Shown in pieces: positions 50,801 to 63,700 of a stretch of DNA of 64,000 nt. The stretch covers positions 8,472,961-8,536,960 of the forward strand of contig NC_135071.1 in NCBI RefSeq assembly GCF_051401765.1. Direction: 5' to 3'. Every line of letters begins with the position of its first letter. Position 1 is the stretch's first letter. The translations under genes were made by a program, and so were the position numbers. The stretch is from Calliopsis andreniformis. Lineage: Eukaryota > Arthropoda > Insecta > Hymenoptera > Andrenidae. Below the pieces are notes generated by a model. The model was not told the DNA's origin. It ran no database searches and saw only the letters and a program-made list of their open reading frames with translations.

Positions 50801-53800
50801 TGACGCATGTTTGATACAAATAAGCATAATCTTTCATAGAACGATACAAACCAAAGTAAAACATCATTACGGTACGATATGTGAACGGTTGTCAAACGAC
50901 ACGACTTTTAAGATGGCTTGGATACGCATCAACTTAACTGCTTTGACCCGATTCTATAATACCTAGGGAGCCCTATCATGTTTGTATACAACGTGGATAC
51001 ACATTAGTAGCACAGTGTTTTTAATTTTTACATAACTGTTTAGCACTTGCTTATGAAAAATATCAATTAATACCTACAAATCGTTCACAGATTACCTACA
51101 ATCTATACATATAGAATAAAAAAGTACATAAAGTCCATGAATTAAAAAATGAAGAGTCTATATATCTTTAATAGACGATACTAAGCTTGATCGTTCGTCT
51201 TAGATCAAGAAAAACATTGCAATACCTAAAAATTTAATTAGAAATCGTTTAAAATTATTATTACGATTAATCTTCAATATGTATAAAAAAAGAAATAGAA
51301 ACCTACAGATAATGTTATGTAATGTATGCAAACAGGATAGTGTATTATTTATTCAAGCTAAGTATGCTCGCCATGATCAATACATATTCAATAATATGTT
51401 CTTCAAGCAAAGCAAATCACTCACGTAAACAAAATAGAATTTGCAGATTGAATTATTGAAAAAATTCGTACATATGAATGTTTTTCTTCAGTCACGATAT
51501 TTCCTAATCTTTAAACTGCTAAAATGAAATGCTTTTAGATTGACAACTGTTATTTGTAACAACTAATTTAATATTCTCAATGAATTTTGTAAGTTGAACT
51601 TAGTACTTTTTCGAAATAAAATTGAAATACAGTTAATATAGCATTATATTACATGATTTTAATTCGTTTCTCAAAACCAGTTCATAGATTATGAAATTAC
51701 GTGAATACGCTTGAGTGATCGCGAAACTGGCAGTAATCAATTGCTTCAGTAGTCAATTGAAACTTAAATTATATAAGTTTAAAATATCTGGTTATTTATA
51801 CTGTTGTACATGATTTTTACATAGAAAAGTCACGAAGCTAGGCCTTTTACCTCCTAAACAATTCTCAGGGAGGAATTCTTTGTTGACCGAGCTCTACGAG
51901 ATTAAACACATACGAACCATTTATAATTTCACAATAGCAGCTCTGATTCTACTGTTGATACGCACTGTTGTATATGATATTCGACACACGGGATCGTAAG
52001 TACACGAGCACTCAACTTGTACTTGTTTTTACTTGTCCCCCTACTGTACAATCTATCTCAACTACCTCTGCATAAATTTAGAAATTATTCATAGATGCAA
52101 TTACTTAGAAATGTACAAAGTAGAATACGTTTTAATATTTCCGATTTTAATATTAGAACTACCGAGATTAATTTATGTCTATCAACGGCTTTTAAAACAG
52201 TATATCATTCACAGAAATAGTGTTTACTTATACAATACTTTTTTCGATTTCTTTCACATTAACTAAGAAAAAATAACTCCATCTTTATAAAAAATTAATT
52301 GTGTATAAGAAATAATCGTTATCAATTATTTTGATTATTCTGGTAGTGCTAGTATTAAAACATGCGAACACCATCTGCTTATGTTAACATTTTGTTTCTT
52401 CACAAAATTAATGATATTCTCAATTTCGTAATTTTTTCGTTCAGCTTGTGATTAATAATCTTTTCTTCAAATATTTTTCTATAAACTTATGTTTAATAAT
52501 ACTTTCATTTAATAATTTCCTAATTATCCATTAACATGAAAATACTTCATTGTTCCAGTCCAAATTTTGCTATGGGCACAGTAATGAGTGGTTTCGGTAA
52601 ATTTCCAATAGTGCTTTTTGTTTGGTCACTCATGCAATTTTCAACATTTGGAGTCTATATTGCCTTTTGCACCTGGGCCAGTCATCGCTTAAACTTCACA
52701 CCGAAATGTAAATTCCAATTCCAAAAATCTAGATTTAAGATAATTGGTGTATACCTCTGACGAAATTGTTTTTCAGCATTTATTGAACAATTGTGGGATT
52801 ATGTTTGGCTGTGTACCATGATTCTGTATCAGGTAACGTTTGTTGTACTCTCGACTAGAGCTGTGATCCATGAAGACTTGCCAGTAGCTTCTAGCCTTAT
52901 TATACTTATGGAGCAAGTAAGTTTTCTATAAAAATACTTTATTATTTATGAAAACAGTAAAAACATACTTCATTCCACAGATAAAGTACTTTTGATTCTA
53001 AAGCATAATATAAGATTCATTGCAAGATAATGAATGAATTTGTTGCAGTTTGGAGAAATGAATATATCAGCAAATCTAAAATGATATTAATATTCTGTTT
53101 GATTCTATCTAGCTTTGCATAAAATCCTGGAAATAATCTACATGATATTTATCATAGATTCAGTATTATAATATCGTGGATTTTATAAATATTACTGTAT
53201 AAAGTGATGCTTTGATAATCCTTTGGCGAAACCTTGAAACAAGGTCATAGTTAATCTCAATCAACAAATTAGTTTTAGAACATTCTTAGATTTTAGATGA
53301 AAATCCTATTATTGATCTGCTAACGAAAATTGACTATACATCGAGCTATCGTTAACGAACATAATTTTACCACATACGCTCTTTTTATCAATTTGATATG
53401 AGATACGAGACTTAATTTTACCCTTTGACGTCTTTTTAAATACGATTTCAATTTTCATAAAATTTACTAACTTTTGCTAACAATTATTGTTATATTATGC
53501 TTTAGAAATCAATGTGTCACACTTGTATGTTAATAAATATTTGGGTATAAAGATTGAAGCGATCTTCTAAATTGGTGAAATATGTTGTTGCAATACGTAT
53601 TTGCATGAAATATACATATATTTACGTAATGTCAATACTGTGCAAATTTTGATACAAAAATGTACATTTTTACATGTTTAGCTACGGTTCGTAATGAAAA
53701 CATACGCATTCGTGAGAACTGTGGCGCCCAGATTTATATCTTATAAGTCTCATTCGGATACACCATTACCTCGACTGCCAGATTTCTCTAAATATCTTTA

Positions 53801-56079
53801 CTTCCTCTTTGCACCTACTTTAATCTATCGAGATGATTATCCCAGGTAAATCTTGTCTATTTATTATCATACACGTATCATTTGTCATACAGTGTTCCAC
53901 TTAACGTAACATAAACGGATCTAGTACTTATAATCATTTTATGGTACATGTATGTGTGCCATACATGAGTGTGTAAGCTTCAATATTCAACTTCTCTAAC
54001 GAAGTGGTTAAATGATTAAGAAATTATATACTTGAGAAACAAATTATTACAATATCTTTTCAAAATTTTTGAATTTTTTAAAAACGATACCTAACTGTGA
54101 CATTATTGTAATTTTTACGTTTTCTAATAATTAGTATCAATGTAATTTGTAACATTCTTTAAATTAGTAGTTCTTTATTAATCTGACTCTAAAGTGGATT
54201 TCCTCATATTATGTTTTTAAAAGATAGCCCTACAAACGATTCTCTAATTATTACTATTTAAAAGTTATGTTATTAGTTATACATGGCTAATTAAAATTCT
54301 TTGTGCAAAAATATTAAGGACCAATATCATATTCAAGTCAACGATACTTTGCTTTCATAGTTTCATTTTTGATCACTAATCATGTTATCAACATCTGTCT
54401 ACATTCACATTATCAGAAGGATCTCTAGATTTTGAACATATATTTTTAACCGATAATTGGTCTATCATGAAAACTGTAGTATTTTTACCATTTTTGTTAT
54501 CTATCGTTTGCAAAATCAAAAGTGCAAAGTACTAAACACGCAACGATAAAACACATGATGTAGCTTCTGAATTTATCTTTCATCACTTTGCAGGTGTTCC
54601 CAAAAGAGAACGTGACATTATCAGTCTAAATAAAATTAATATTTTATAACGTAAAAACTACCTTAATAAACAACCATGGAAGAATAATTGTCCATTAGGG
54701 AAAAACTATGATTTTTCCAATTTATCATTAATTTAATACTAATTAAGCATATGTTTCCATAGGTCGAGCAAGATTCGATGGAACGTCGTACTAGGTAATA
54801 TGGCTGAGATAGTTACGATCATTTTCTTCGTAGCAATACTTTATGAACGAATATTAGAACCAACCTTCCGAGACTTCGGCAAACAGCCAATAGAATTGTC
54901 AATAGTATTACTCGGTATGCTTGAATCGATAATACCTGGAATCTTACTCTTTGTATGTGGTTTCTATCTTCTTTTGCACTGTTGGATGAATGCTTTTGCC
55001 GAACTGCTGCGATTTGCCGATAGGATGTTTTACAGAGTAAGTTTTTTTCTGTTAAAATCTCACTGAAAGAATTTTTCAAATTTTAAATGACCTACAAATT
55101 CTTACATAAAAATCATAACATTTAGTCGAATTCATGGCTTAAACTGAAATCATCAACCAGTCCAACCGCGGACTGGACTTTTCTACTTGCTCGCCATTTC
55201 TATTTCCATAAAAAACAATTACAGTATCTATTTATTGACTCATTCATAAACTCATGAATCGACACAAGTAACAAGCCCACAGAGAATGAGAGACATTCTT
55301 CAAAGGCCAATTCACGTATTAATGACTCATGAGTTTATCCTGTTTGAAACATTCCTGAAACACAAAATCATTCTCATCATGACGCTAACGATATCCATCC
55401 CGCGCAACAGCAAAGATCTTGCGTATTCCAAAAATTCGATTTCGAAACAAGTAACATTTACAAAAAGAATAACGTAACAGAAGTTCCTTCAATGGACTGA
55501 GTCATCGGGAACGTTAGATGAGATAGGCTTCCACGAAATTTCACCATCATTTTTTCCGATGCCCCGTAGAAATTTCTCAATATCCGCACTGGTCTCGTAT
55601 CGGGGACACAGTGTTCCCATTAATGAGATTTCAATGGAATTATATCATTCGTCCAATTACAGGATTGGTGGAACTCGAACACCTTCAGCGCCTATTATCG
55701 CACCTGGAACATCGTCGTGCACGACTGGCTGCACACATACATCTACAAAGACATGTATGAGATTGTGGTTCCACGAAACAAGACCGTGGCGGTCAGCACG
55801 GTGTTTGGTCTTTCCGCCATCTTCCATGAGTACCTCCTCTGCGTCGCTTTCCGTTTCTTCTTCCCCGTGATGCTGCTTCTATTCGGTGGGATCGGTGTGG
55901 CGTTATTCACGATAAAGGCATCGGGAAACGTCTTCGTATGGTTTAGTCTTTGCCTGGGAAACGGAGTGCTATGTGCATTGTACAACATGGAACACTACGC
56001 GAGGATCAATTGCCCCCCAGTCCACGACGGGTTCTTGGATCAGCTGCTACCGAGGATCTGGGCATGTCCTCGTCAATAG
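47889..56079 (+). CDS. SOAT: Sterol O-acyltransferase (SOAT/ACAT, MBOAT family), nine exons, complete
   Basis: ER membrane enzyme expected to esterify sterols with fatty acyl-CoA for storage. Exons: 47889-48000, 48224-48288, 50459-50601, 51825-51995, 52559-52707, 52777-52916, 53682-53845, 54763-55036, 55663-56079, all GT-AG. They join to 544 residues plus stop; human SOAT1 is 550. The N-terminus is polar with helical, charged residues. KQFSGRNSLLTELYEI (from 118) and IRTIY start the conserved part; then helices, LRFVMKTYAFVR, YLYFLFAPTLIYRDDYPR, LHCWMNAFAELLRFADRMFY, the signature FYRDWWN (R406/D407 at an exon junction), WNIVVHDWL with the catalytic Asn at about 422, and FHEYLL with the catalytic His at about 461. 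Human SOAT1 uses Asn421 and His460. The stop is TAG. The first ATG was chosen; the frame is open somewhat upstream, so an earlier spliced start is possible. Some insect SOAT-like proteins may prefer other acceptors. Confidence 0.93.
48289..50458 (+). other. SOAT intron between exons 2 and 3
   Basis: 2.2 kb of AT-rich intron; no nested gene or repeat family recognised apart from a TATA/ATAT-rich stretch near 48400-48500. Confidence 0.55.
52145..52360. mobile_element. MITE-like element, TTAATACTAGAAC family, copy 2
   Basis: The left end TTTTAATATTAGAACTACC and the inverted right end TTTTAATACTAGCACTACC pair over about 19 bases; the element is about 216 bases long. It is related to 6555-6764 and lies in the SOAT exon 4-5 intron. 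Confidence 0.6.
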
Positions 56080-56364
56080 TAACTTAAAAGTCAACAGGAA
56101 AATTACAAAACCGTACGTGAAAACGGTTTGAATTAAGTGATGCTGATTCCAGGCTCGAGATTTTGCTCTGAAACAGAGTTCTCTTTCCTGGAAGCTAAAG
56201 TTGCGAAAGTGACGCATGTAGGTCCCAGGGTCACTAAAATATAGAACTGAAATGAAGATAGGAGTGATTAAATTAGCGGTGTTTTGTGAAATGGAATGCG
56301 TCCACTGTGACCAGTATTAAGAAATTGGAAAAACGTGTTACAAAGCCTTTATAGATATTGAAGA

Positions 56365-56390
56365 TGTAAATGTAAATGTAAATGTAATAG
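56365..56390. repeat. Short TGTAAA tandem repeat
   Basis: About four copies of the hexamer TGTAAA in the SOAT 3' UTR. Confidence 0.7.
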
Positions 56391-56454
56391 TTAATTTTGT
56401 GCAAAACACCAATGTGATATTATTTCATGAATGTACAAATACTTGGAATAAGAA

Positions 56455-56460
56455 AATAAA
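56455..56460 (+). terminator. SOAT: Polyadenylation signal AATAAA of SOAT
   Basis: A canonical AATAAA lies about 375 bases after the SOAT stop codon in AT-rich DNA; it is the first clear candidate and would give a short 3' UTR. Confidence 0.5.
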
Positions 56461-56479
56461 TATGATTATTAATTAATTA

Positions 56480-59400
56480 TAATCTATCTTTTTACACTTG
56501 CGTTCCTAGCTTTTGCAATATGACCCACAGAATGTGTTCAAAATTATTTCTTTTTCTAGGTTATCATAGAGAGTGGCAAATTTTCTTTTGTTATTTTAAA
56601 AACCAGTAAAATCTTTCATAATTGCTGCTTCTTATTTTTTATGATATAAATCTCGCAAGTTTAGACAGCACATAGAAGAAGCTATTCTTATTTAAATAGT
56701 TTTATATAAAAAATCGTTACTTATATTTATGTTATTATACATTATATTATGTATGTATTTATATAACACATTATGTATCCGACTCTGTATAATCGATCAA
56801 AGCAATGCAGCAACTTTTCCAAAAGAACCATAATCTTTATTATCAAGGCTTACAATACGTGTCTCGAGGATTCGGCGTGTTTCGAAGACACTCGTCATTG
56901 ATAAAGATAGTTATATATTTTATAATCGTATGTGTATATATATATATAATCTTTTCTCTATACAGGTCGATGCTTAAATGTACACACACGCGCTAATACG
57001 GTTATACATTTATACACAGGTAATTTCTTTGTATTTTAAGTAACAGTATCTCATACACTGCATAAAATTTCACCAAATTTCGAGCGATATCGTTCTGTAT
57101 TTAAAATTTTAGAATATTAACTTTTCCAACTATTCGTTTATCGCTCGCATATATCTTCAGAATGAGACTGCAGTAAAAAAAGAGCTCAAACATTGTTGAA
57201 GTAGCTCAAAATAATCTATAATGAGATAATTTTCAAAATGTATACCGTACGCCCCTTCTCACGCATCACAATCGAAAACAGAGGAAGTCGAAGATACAGG
57301 ATTGAAACTTTTAAGACTAAGACAACATTATTATTTTTAATTATTTTCTTTTTACAAACGACGCGCAGTCTGGCAAATCTCACAGATAAAATTGATTTGA
57401 AAAAACTTACAGCATTTCTTACGAATACACGCACACAATCGAATCAAAAAGAACGCGAGAACGTTTAAAAAAATCTTCGAAAGACAAAGTCTTTGTACAC
57501 GAAATGAATCATCGAGGAACAAGAATTCTCTCGTCTTTCTATTTCGACCTCTCGTCGCATTACTCGGTCGGATTGAATCGTTTTTAGTAATCCTCGTAGA
57601 CGTTTTAGTCACAATGCCGTTCACCAGCGTAAACGCGCCTTAGCTCCTATGTACACGATATACCGTGAGTATTGAAAAAATAAACCGTTATATTTTTCCT
57701 TTATCGCGATAGCTTCGGACAATTCTTCTTCAGAATGACCGCTGCCGACCACACTGAAGCAACGTATTGTCCACGAATACGGTATCTCCGTTCGAAAATA
57801 CAATTTTACACGTGGAAAGTAATCGTACGTCGTATATGTCGACGTAATCATTAATTTGTCTTTAATAGTATTAACAGACAACAGACAATATAACTCGTCT
57901 ATTTTCTTCACATATTCGCAGGTGTCTGTTCGCCCTAAATCTTCCCTTAGCTCAGTTTAAGCATCGAACAAGGTATCGCCGATCAACAGACTCTCATCGT
58001 TAAGACTCGTTCAATTCTTAGACCGAAGCACGTTTCCCCTAATTTGTACAAAGACGACGCGTCCATTTTCGCGAGATCAGAATTTCAATCCTTTGGAAAT
58101 CGATAAATCTTTAATTCAAATTGTATCATCTAGAAGGGAAGTAAAGCGAAGCTACTCGAGAGGAGCAACAAGGAACGCAATTTTAGGTTGTGCTAGAAGA
58201 AAAAGTTCGCCAATTATTGTGTTTAATTTCGTGGTATTGTAATGTGTAGAGAGAATGTGAGAAATATCGTTAAATCGCAAAGGATTAAAGTTCTGTCTCT
58301 GAAAAATCATGTTACCTCTACTTGGCACTTTGTACCCTCTATTCCTTCCTTCCTCTATCCTTCTCTATGTCTCTTTTCGTCGCCCGATTGTTCACCGAGA
58401 GAAGAATCGTTCACATTGAATAAAGTTGATCTCTCTTCCCGACAAATCTTAATAAGCTCAATGTTTTTCTGTTGCGACGCGTTTCTCCTCCCATGCTTTA
58501 ATCGTTCCACTATTCTTTGTCTATCATACAGTACTACAAAACCGATAGTACCTATTCACAACGAAATGGTTGGTTAAACGAAATTTGTCATGGAAGCTTA
58601 ACTAACTATTCGGGTAACTTATTTCTACGAACGATCGATTAGAGACTTATACTTTTCTTTACATAATGCATTTTCACTGATTTAAGTTGCATCCCTACTT
58701 GTACGATAAATAATATATTTGAGAAGTTTCAAGTATCATTCTTTAAAAGCTTACTCGTTTAAATTCATTTTAAACTAAATATTTAACTAAAATTGCTCTA
58801 CAATATGCTCTCACAGAAAAGTTAAAATTAAGAGTTACAAATATACTGCATTTCCAAATACTCCAATATTTTAATTTTTAAACTTCCCAATTCTTTGCAT
58901 TTTCTTTCTATTTTGAATTTTTGTTATTCTTGTTTCCCTTAGAAAATGTGATTCCATATTACATGGTGAAGTCGAACATATCTCAAAATTTCCATTGTTA
59001 TGCATATGTAGGAATATGGATTACAGTTACAACGATTCCAACTTCATTCGTTATTTATAAACGTAAATCGGTTATACGTCGAAGCACTAATTTTCGTCGT
59101 TGTACATACATGATCGAAGAATGTAAGAGGAAGGACGATTGAAACTAATACAAAAACAGGAAGGTAAGGATAAAGGACTTGATAATTGGCTACTTAATTT
59201 TCATTTCTTTTTACAACTCTTTGTTGGAGATTTACATTTACGGTGCTTCTGAAGTAGTAGATTTCATGTAAATTAGAAAATTGTCAAGTAAGGATACAAT
59301 ATTTTTAGAATAACTGAAAAATTGTATTTAAAAAAAATTTTAATAGTAGTCTTCACCTTAGTGTGTCAATATCAATGTTTAATTTTGTGCAATAGAAAAT

Positions 59401-60789
59401 ATAAAATGTAACTCCTTAAATTCATTTTTTAATCTCGTTGTAGCATTATTGTGCTTTCATAATCGTAAACTTCAATGAATTTTAACGTAAAAATACTGGT
59501 CTTAACGAACAAATTTTTCAAAACAACAATTACTAAGTACATGAAATGAACTAATTAAGAAATACTCTATATTAATACGCCTATCTCGCAGTGTCCTTAT
59601 AAATATTGTCCAACGTGGATTCTATCGAAAATAACTTCGTATGTACTCGTCTATATTTATATTTTATACGTCGCGATCACTTTACTATCTTCCTTTTTGT
59701 CCTTTCCCTTTACAAATCTATAAACAATCGTTTTATTGCTAACCTCTTGTCCTTGTATCGCGGCGTACGCATTGATCTATAATAATAAATCACTTTGATA
59801 CACAATGGTATTTTAATAACTTCGTCTCCGCGAAGAAGTTATCCTTTCTTTCCTATGTATGAGAAAATTGAACTTACTCAAGATTCGCATACGGGGACGC
59901 AAATCACGTTTACTATTCGGCAGGAGACTTTAAAAGAACAATAATTGTCTTAACAATTCATAGGGTGTCCCTCCTTGACAAATCCAATAGTCAATTCTCG
60001 GAGAATGAAGTAATAAAAGTATATATATGTATATGTTACTAATCTTCTCAGACGCAGTCTTTTTCCTTAATTAAAAATAATGTTACATATAATTCTGTAT
60101 AATATAAATAATTTGTAATTCTTATATAGTGTAATATACACATCAATCTAATCTCGTTATTGATTGATGTATTAATAATGCTAAAATTTTCTAAAATAAT
60201 TCTATTTAAGAAATCTTTTATTTCACATTTCATTTTTCTTAAAAATTACTAAATCTTTTGTCATTTCTATAAATTTGTCTTTCATTACAGTTTACTTGGA
60301 AATACGAACTAACGAGAATTCTATCTTCTGACTTTTCGAATTAAAACGACCTTTATCCTTCTTTTCTTCGCCTGTACTTAATAGAAATTTAACCACGCTT
60401 CTATTCAACCCACAATGTTTTGCGGTATTCAAAGGTAGTCAGATAGACTGTTTCTAAAGAGCTCATAATGTACAAAAAACTTTCAATTTCACACGTTTAA
60501 CTCGTTAACAAAGACGGTAGAAGCAGCAAGAAATCCCAACAAAACGTACACCACTTTCCGAGAATTGCCTTAAAATCCTTTTCACAGTCCTTTAGCGGGG
60601 GAATCTCGGTAACATCACAGCTACATATAAACACTCGGTTATATTTGTGTACATTAGATGTTTAAGAAACACTATTCCACGCAAAGAAGCTGTAGCAGAC
60701 TTACGAGGCAGCCTCTCAGGACACCCTATAATGTGTGCGCAACGCGGACTATCACGCGGATCGAATTAAATCTAGAGTTTCAGTAACCT
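56480..60789. other. Convergent 3' region between SOAT and MED1
   Basis: About 4.3 kb with no supportable ORF. On the minus strand it probably includes the MED1 3' UTR; the nearest AATAAA (minus strand) after the MED1 stop is at 60217-60222. Slightly GC-elevated stretches at about 57240-58600 carry short open frames that I do not recognise. Confidence 0.5.
60217..60222 (-). terminator. MED1: Candidate polyadenylation signal of MED1
   Basis: TTTATT on the plus strand (AATAAA on minus), about 570 bases beyond the MED1 stop. Other copies occur farther on (for example 59732-59737), so the true site is uncertain. Confidence 0.3.
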
Positions 60790-63700
60790 TCATTTTCCCA
60801 TTCCCACCAGCGCCTCGTCCATGAGTTCGTCGTCGGTGATACATGGTGAGGCGGAATGTGGAGACGGTGGAATAACCCTCGGTGAGGGTGCAGGGCTTTT
60901 TACAATGTGCACGCTCACAGAAGGACTGGCTGGAAAGGCAGGAGGAGGGGGTGGTGGCGTGTTCCTGCGTACCGAGGCTGCCTGGGTCATCGCCCTCTCG
61001 GGAATGCTCGTGAAGTTCAGACTCTTAGCCACGTCTTTCGGGGTGGAAAAATCCAGTAACATCTCCGCGGCCTCTTGCGATGTCGTCGTCGGTATCTCCG
61101 TCACAGCCGTTTTCAACGCGCTTGATGGTCCCTCAGAGGACACTACGTTTCCTAATGAGGAAGAACTCGAGGATGCTCCGGAAGGCGGCACCTGCGGTTG
61201 CTGTTGCTGCTGCTGCTGCTGCGGCTGTTGTTGTTGCTGCTGCTGCGACTGCTGCAGTGGCTGCGGCTGCGGTTGTTGTTGCTGCTGCTGCTGCTGCTGT
61301 TGAGGCTGCTGCGGCTGTTGTTGCTGTTGCTGCTGCTGTTGCTTCTTCTCCTCTGATTTGTACTTTGTCATGGTCGCATCGACTGGTTTGATACTCAAGT
61401 TCAAGCTCTCCGAGTTTCCGTTGCCAGAACTCGGAGCACTTGTTCCGTTCCCGCTTGTTATAGTGCCAGTCGTCATCATGGCAGGGTACACGGGTTTGCT
61501 GGTAGACTGTGTGTCGGTAGCTTTTGGTAGAACGGCCATTACAGAACCACTGCCAGCGACATCCTCCTTGCCACTGGCAATAGAGTTCAATGTGCTACCC
61601 AGAAACTGCGTGTTACTCCTGCTTATAGATGGCTCCTTGCACGTGTCGCGGGACTCGCTTTCAGTCGACTGCATCGAGAGATTCGTGGGAATATCCATGT
61701 CGTGCGAACTGCTGCTGGATAAGGCGGGAAGCAAAAGATTGCTGCTACTGTCAGTAGCGAGGTTCATAGACATTACCGAGGCTGCACTTGTCATGGAAAG
61801 ATTGTCTGGTTTCGTTTGTATGTGATCTCTTCTACCTTGACCCGACTGATCTTCCGACGTTACTTTGGGAACCGCCGACGAAGTATTCGATATCGCTTGG
61901 AGTTTCCCCTGTTCCGTCGATTGCTTTGTCGCGAGATTGTCCAGAGTCTTCCCTGTATCGGGAAGCATGGAGAGCTTCTCCGATTTCTTGTCGCTGGAGT
62001 CTGCATTAGCTCTAGCTGATAGTTTAGGTATTTGAAATTTAGTGTCCAACTGCTTCATGAGACCTTCAACGACCAATTGCGGCGGAAGATTAGGTAAACT
62101 CGATAAGTTCGACATGGAAGCATGGGCAGCCAGGAGCTTGAATGCTCGTTCGCTTTCGCTTTCCTCTCGTAAACCAGAAGGGCTTGATTTTCTAGTATCC
62201 CCGATTCCTTTCCCAGGAAATATACTTTTTTCGCTAGATTTCGATAATCGAGATTTATCGCGATTTCGGCTGAGATCTGTTACCCCCGAACTGGTTGTTT
62301 TCGGTGAGCTTGAAGAAGACTTCGAAGACATAACACTCTTGGAAAGTAATCCGCCACTGCTACTACCACCCACGCTAATTCCTCCAGCACCGTTACCGCT
62401 GCCAGAATTCGGTCCTGAGATAGACTTTAAAGCTGACAGCATCTTTTGACCCAATAATGTCGTTTTACTTCCACTACTGCTGCCAGGACCGGAAGACGAT
62501 GAACCAGACAACTTTGGTGACGTCTGAGAGGGAGGTTTCTTCGACGCAGGACCAGAGCTGACTCCTGGTTTTAAACCAGTGTGCGTTTTCGGCGAACCAT
62601 TACCGGACATACACGTCGACGAAGTGGATGAACTCGAAGACGTTCCAGTAGCAACTGACGTCGATGACGAAGATAACTTAAGGTTTGTTCCGGATTTCGA
62701 ATCTTTTGTGCGGGTTTTATTGATCGTTATCTTCATTCCGTCAGAACTATGCTTCACCATGTATTCTGCAGGATTTTTCGACTCTATGGATGAATTCTTG
62801 CTAATACACTTCCCATCAGTAGTCTTGTTCGATGAATTTCCGACACTCTTCTCTTTCTGGCCACTTGAGTTGCCACTTCCACCAGTGGCAGTTTTCGTTC
62901 CACCGTTGCCACTGTCATCCGTACAGTGCTGTGCACTATTTTTTAGCTTGTCAATAACGGCACTCAAGGATCCTTTTCTATTTCTAGCCTGCTGATGAGC
63001 AATAGCCGACTTGCCGAGTTCAGAGCTGCCGGAAGGAGGCGTGCTACCGCCGCTACTGGGTAGAGCAGCCTGCGTTTCCCCGCTAGGAATTAATTCCAGT
63101 TGTTTTAACTTACCGCTAGACGACTTTGTTTTAGGACTCTGGTGGCCGCTCGATCCGCCGAAAGCTAGCGACGACGTCTTCCTTTCCTTGTCCCGGTTGG
63201 AATCTTTGCTCGATGATGATGAGGAAGACTTTATTTTGGATTGTCCGGAGTCAGTGGTTTTACTGGAAGGCGAATTCGCCGCGGATTTCAGCGCGGACAT
63301 ACTCGGTTTACCGGTACTTGCTGAACTACCATGCTTCGGTGACGACGTACCATGTTTTGGACTCACACTCGCAGGCACTGGCGTATGCTTGGGACTACTG
63401 CTATAGACCGGAGAGTGCTTTGGACTTTGCACTGGCTTGTTTGTTGACTGTTTCAATGTAGGACTGGACTTACCTACAAGAGCAAGTGGGCTGGTATGTG
63501 TCGGAGACGGACTAAATTTTCTTAATGTTGTCGCAGGTGACGAAGGTCGTGAGCTCAAATTTGGCGGTGACTCGGTCGGTTTTATGCTCACTGAAACCGG
63601 TTTCGACAAAGGGTCCTGCTTAGATGGTATCTTATCCGGCGGTGGTCCCATAGGACTGTCTTCTCTCTTTCGCTTCCGTCTTTTTTCCAATTTACCCTTA

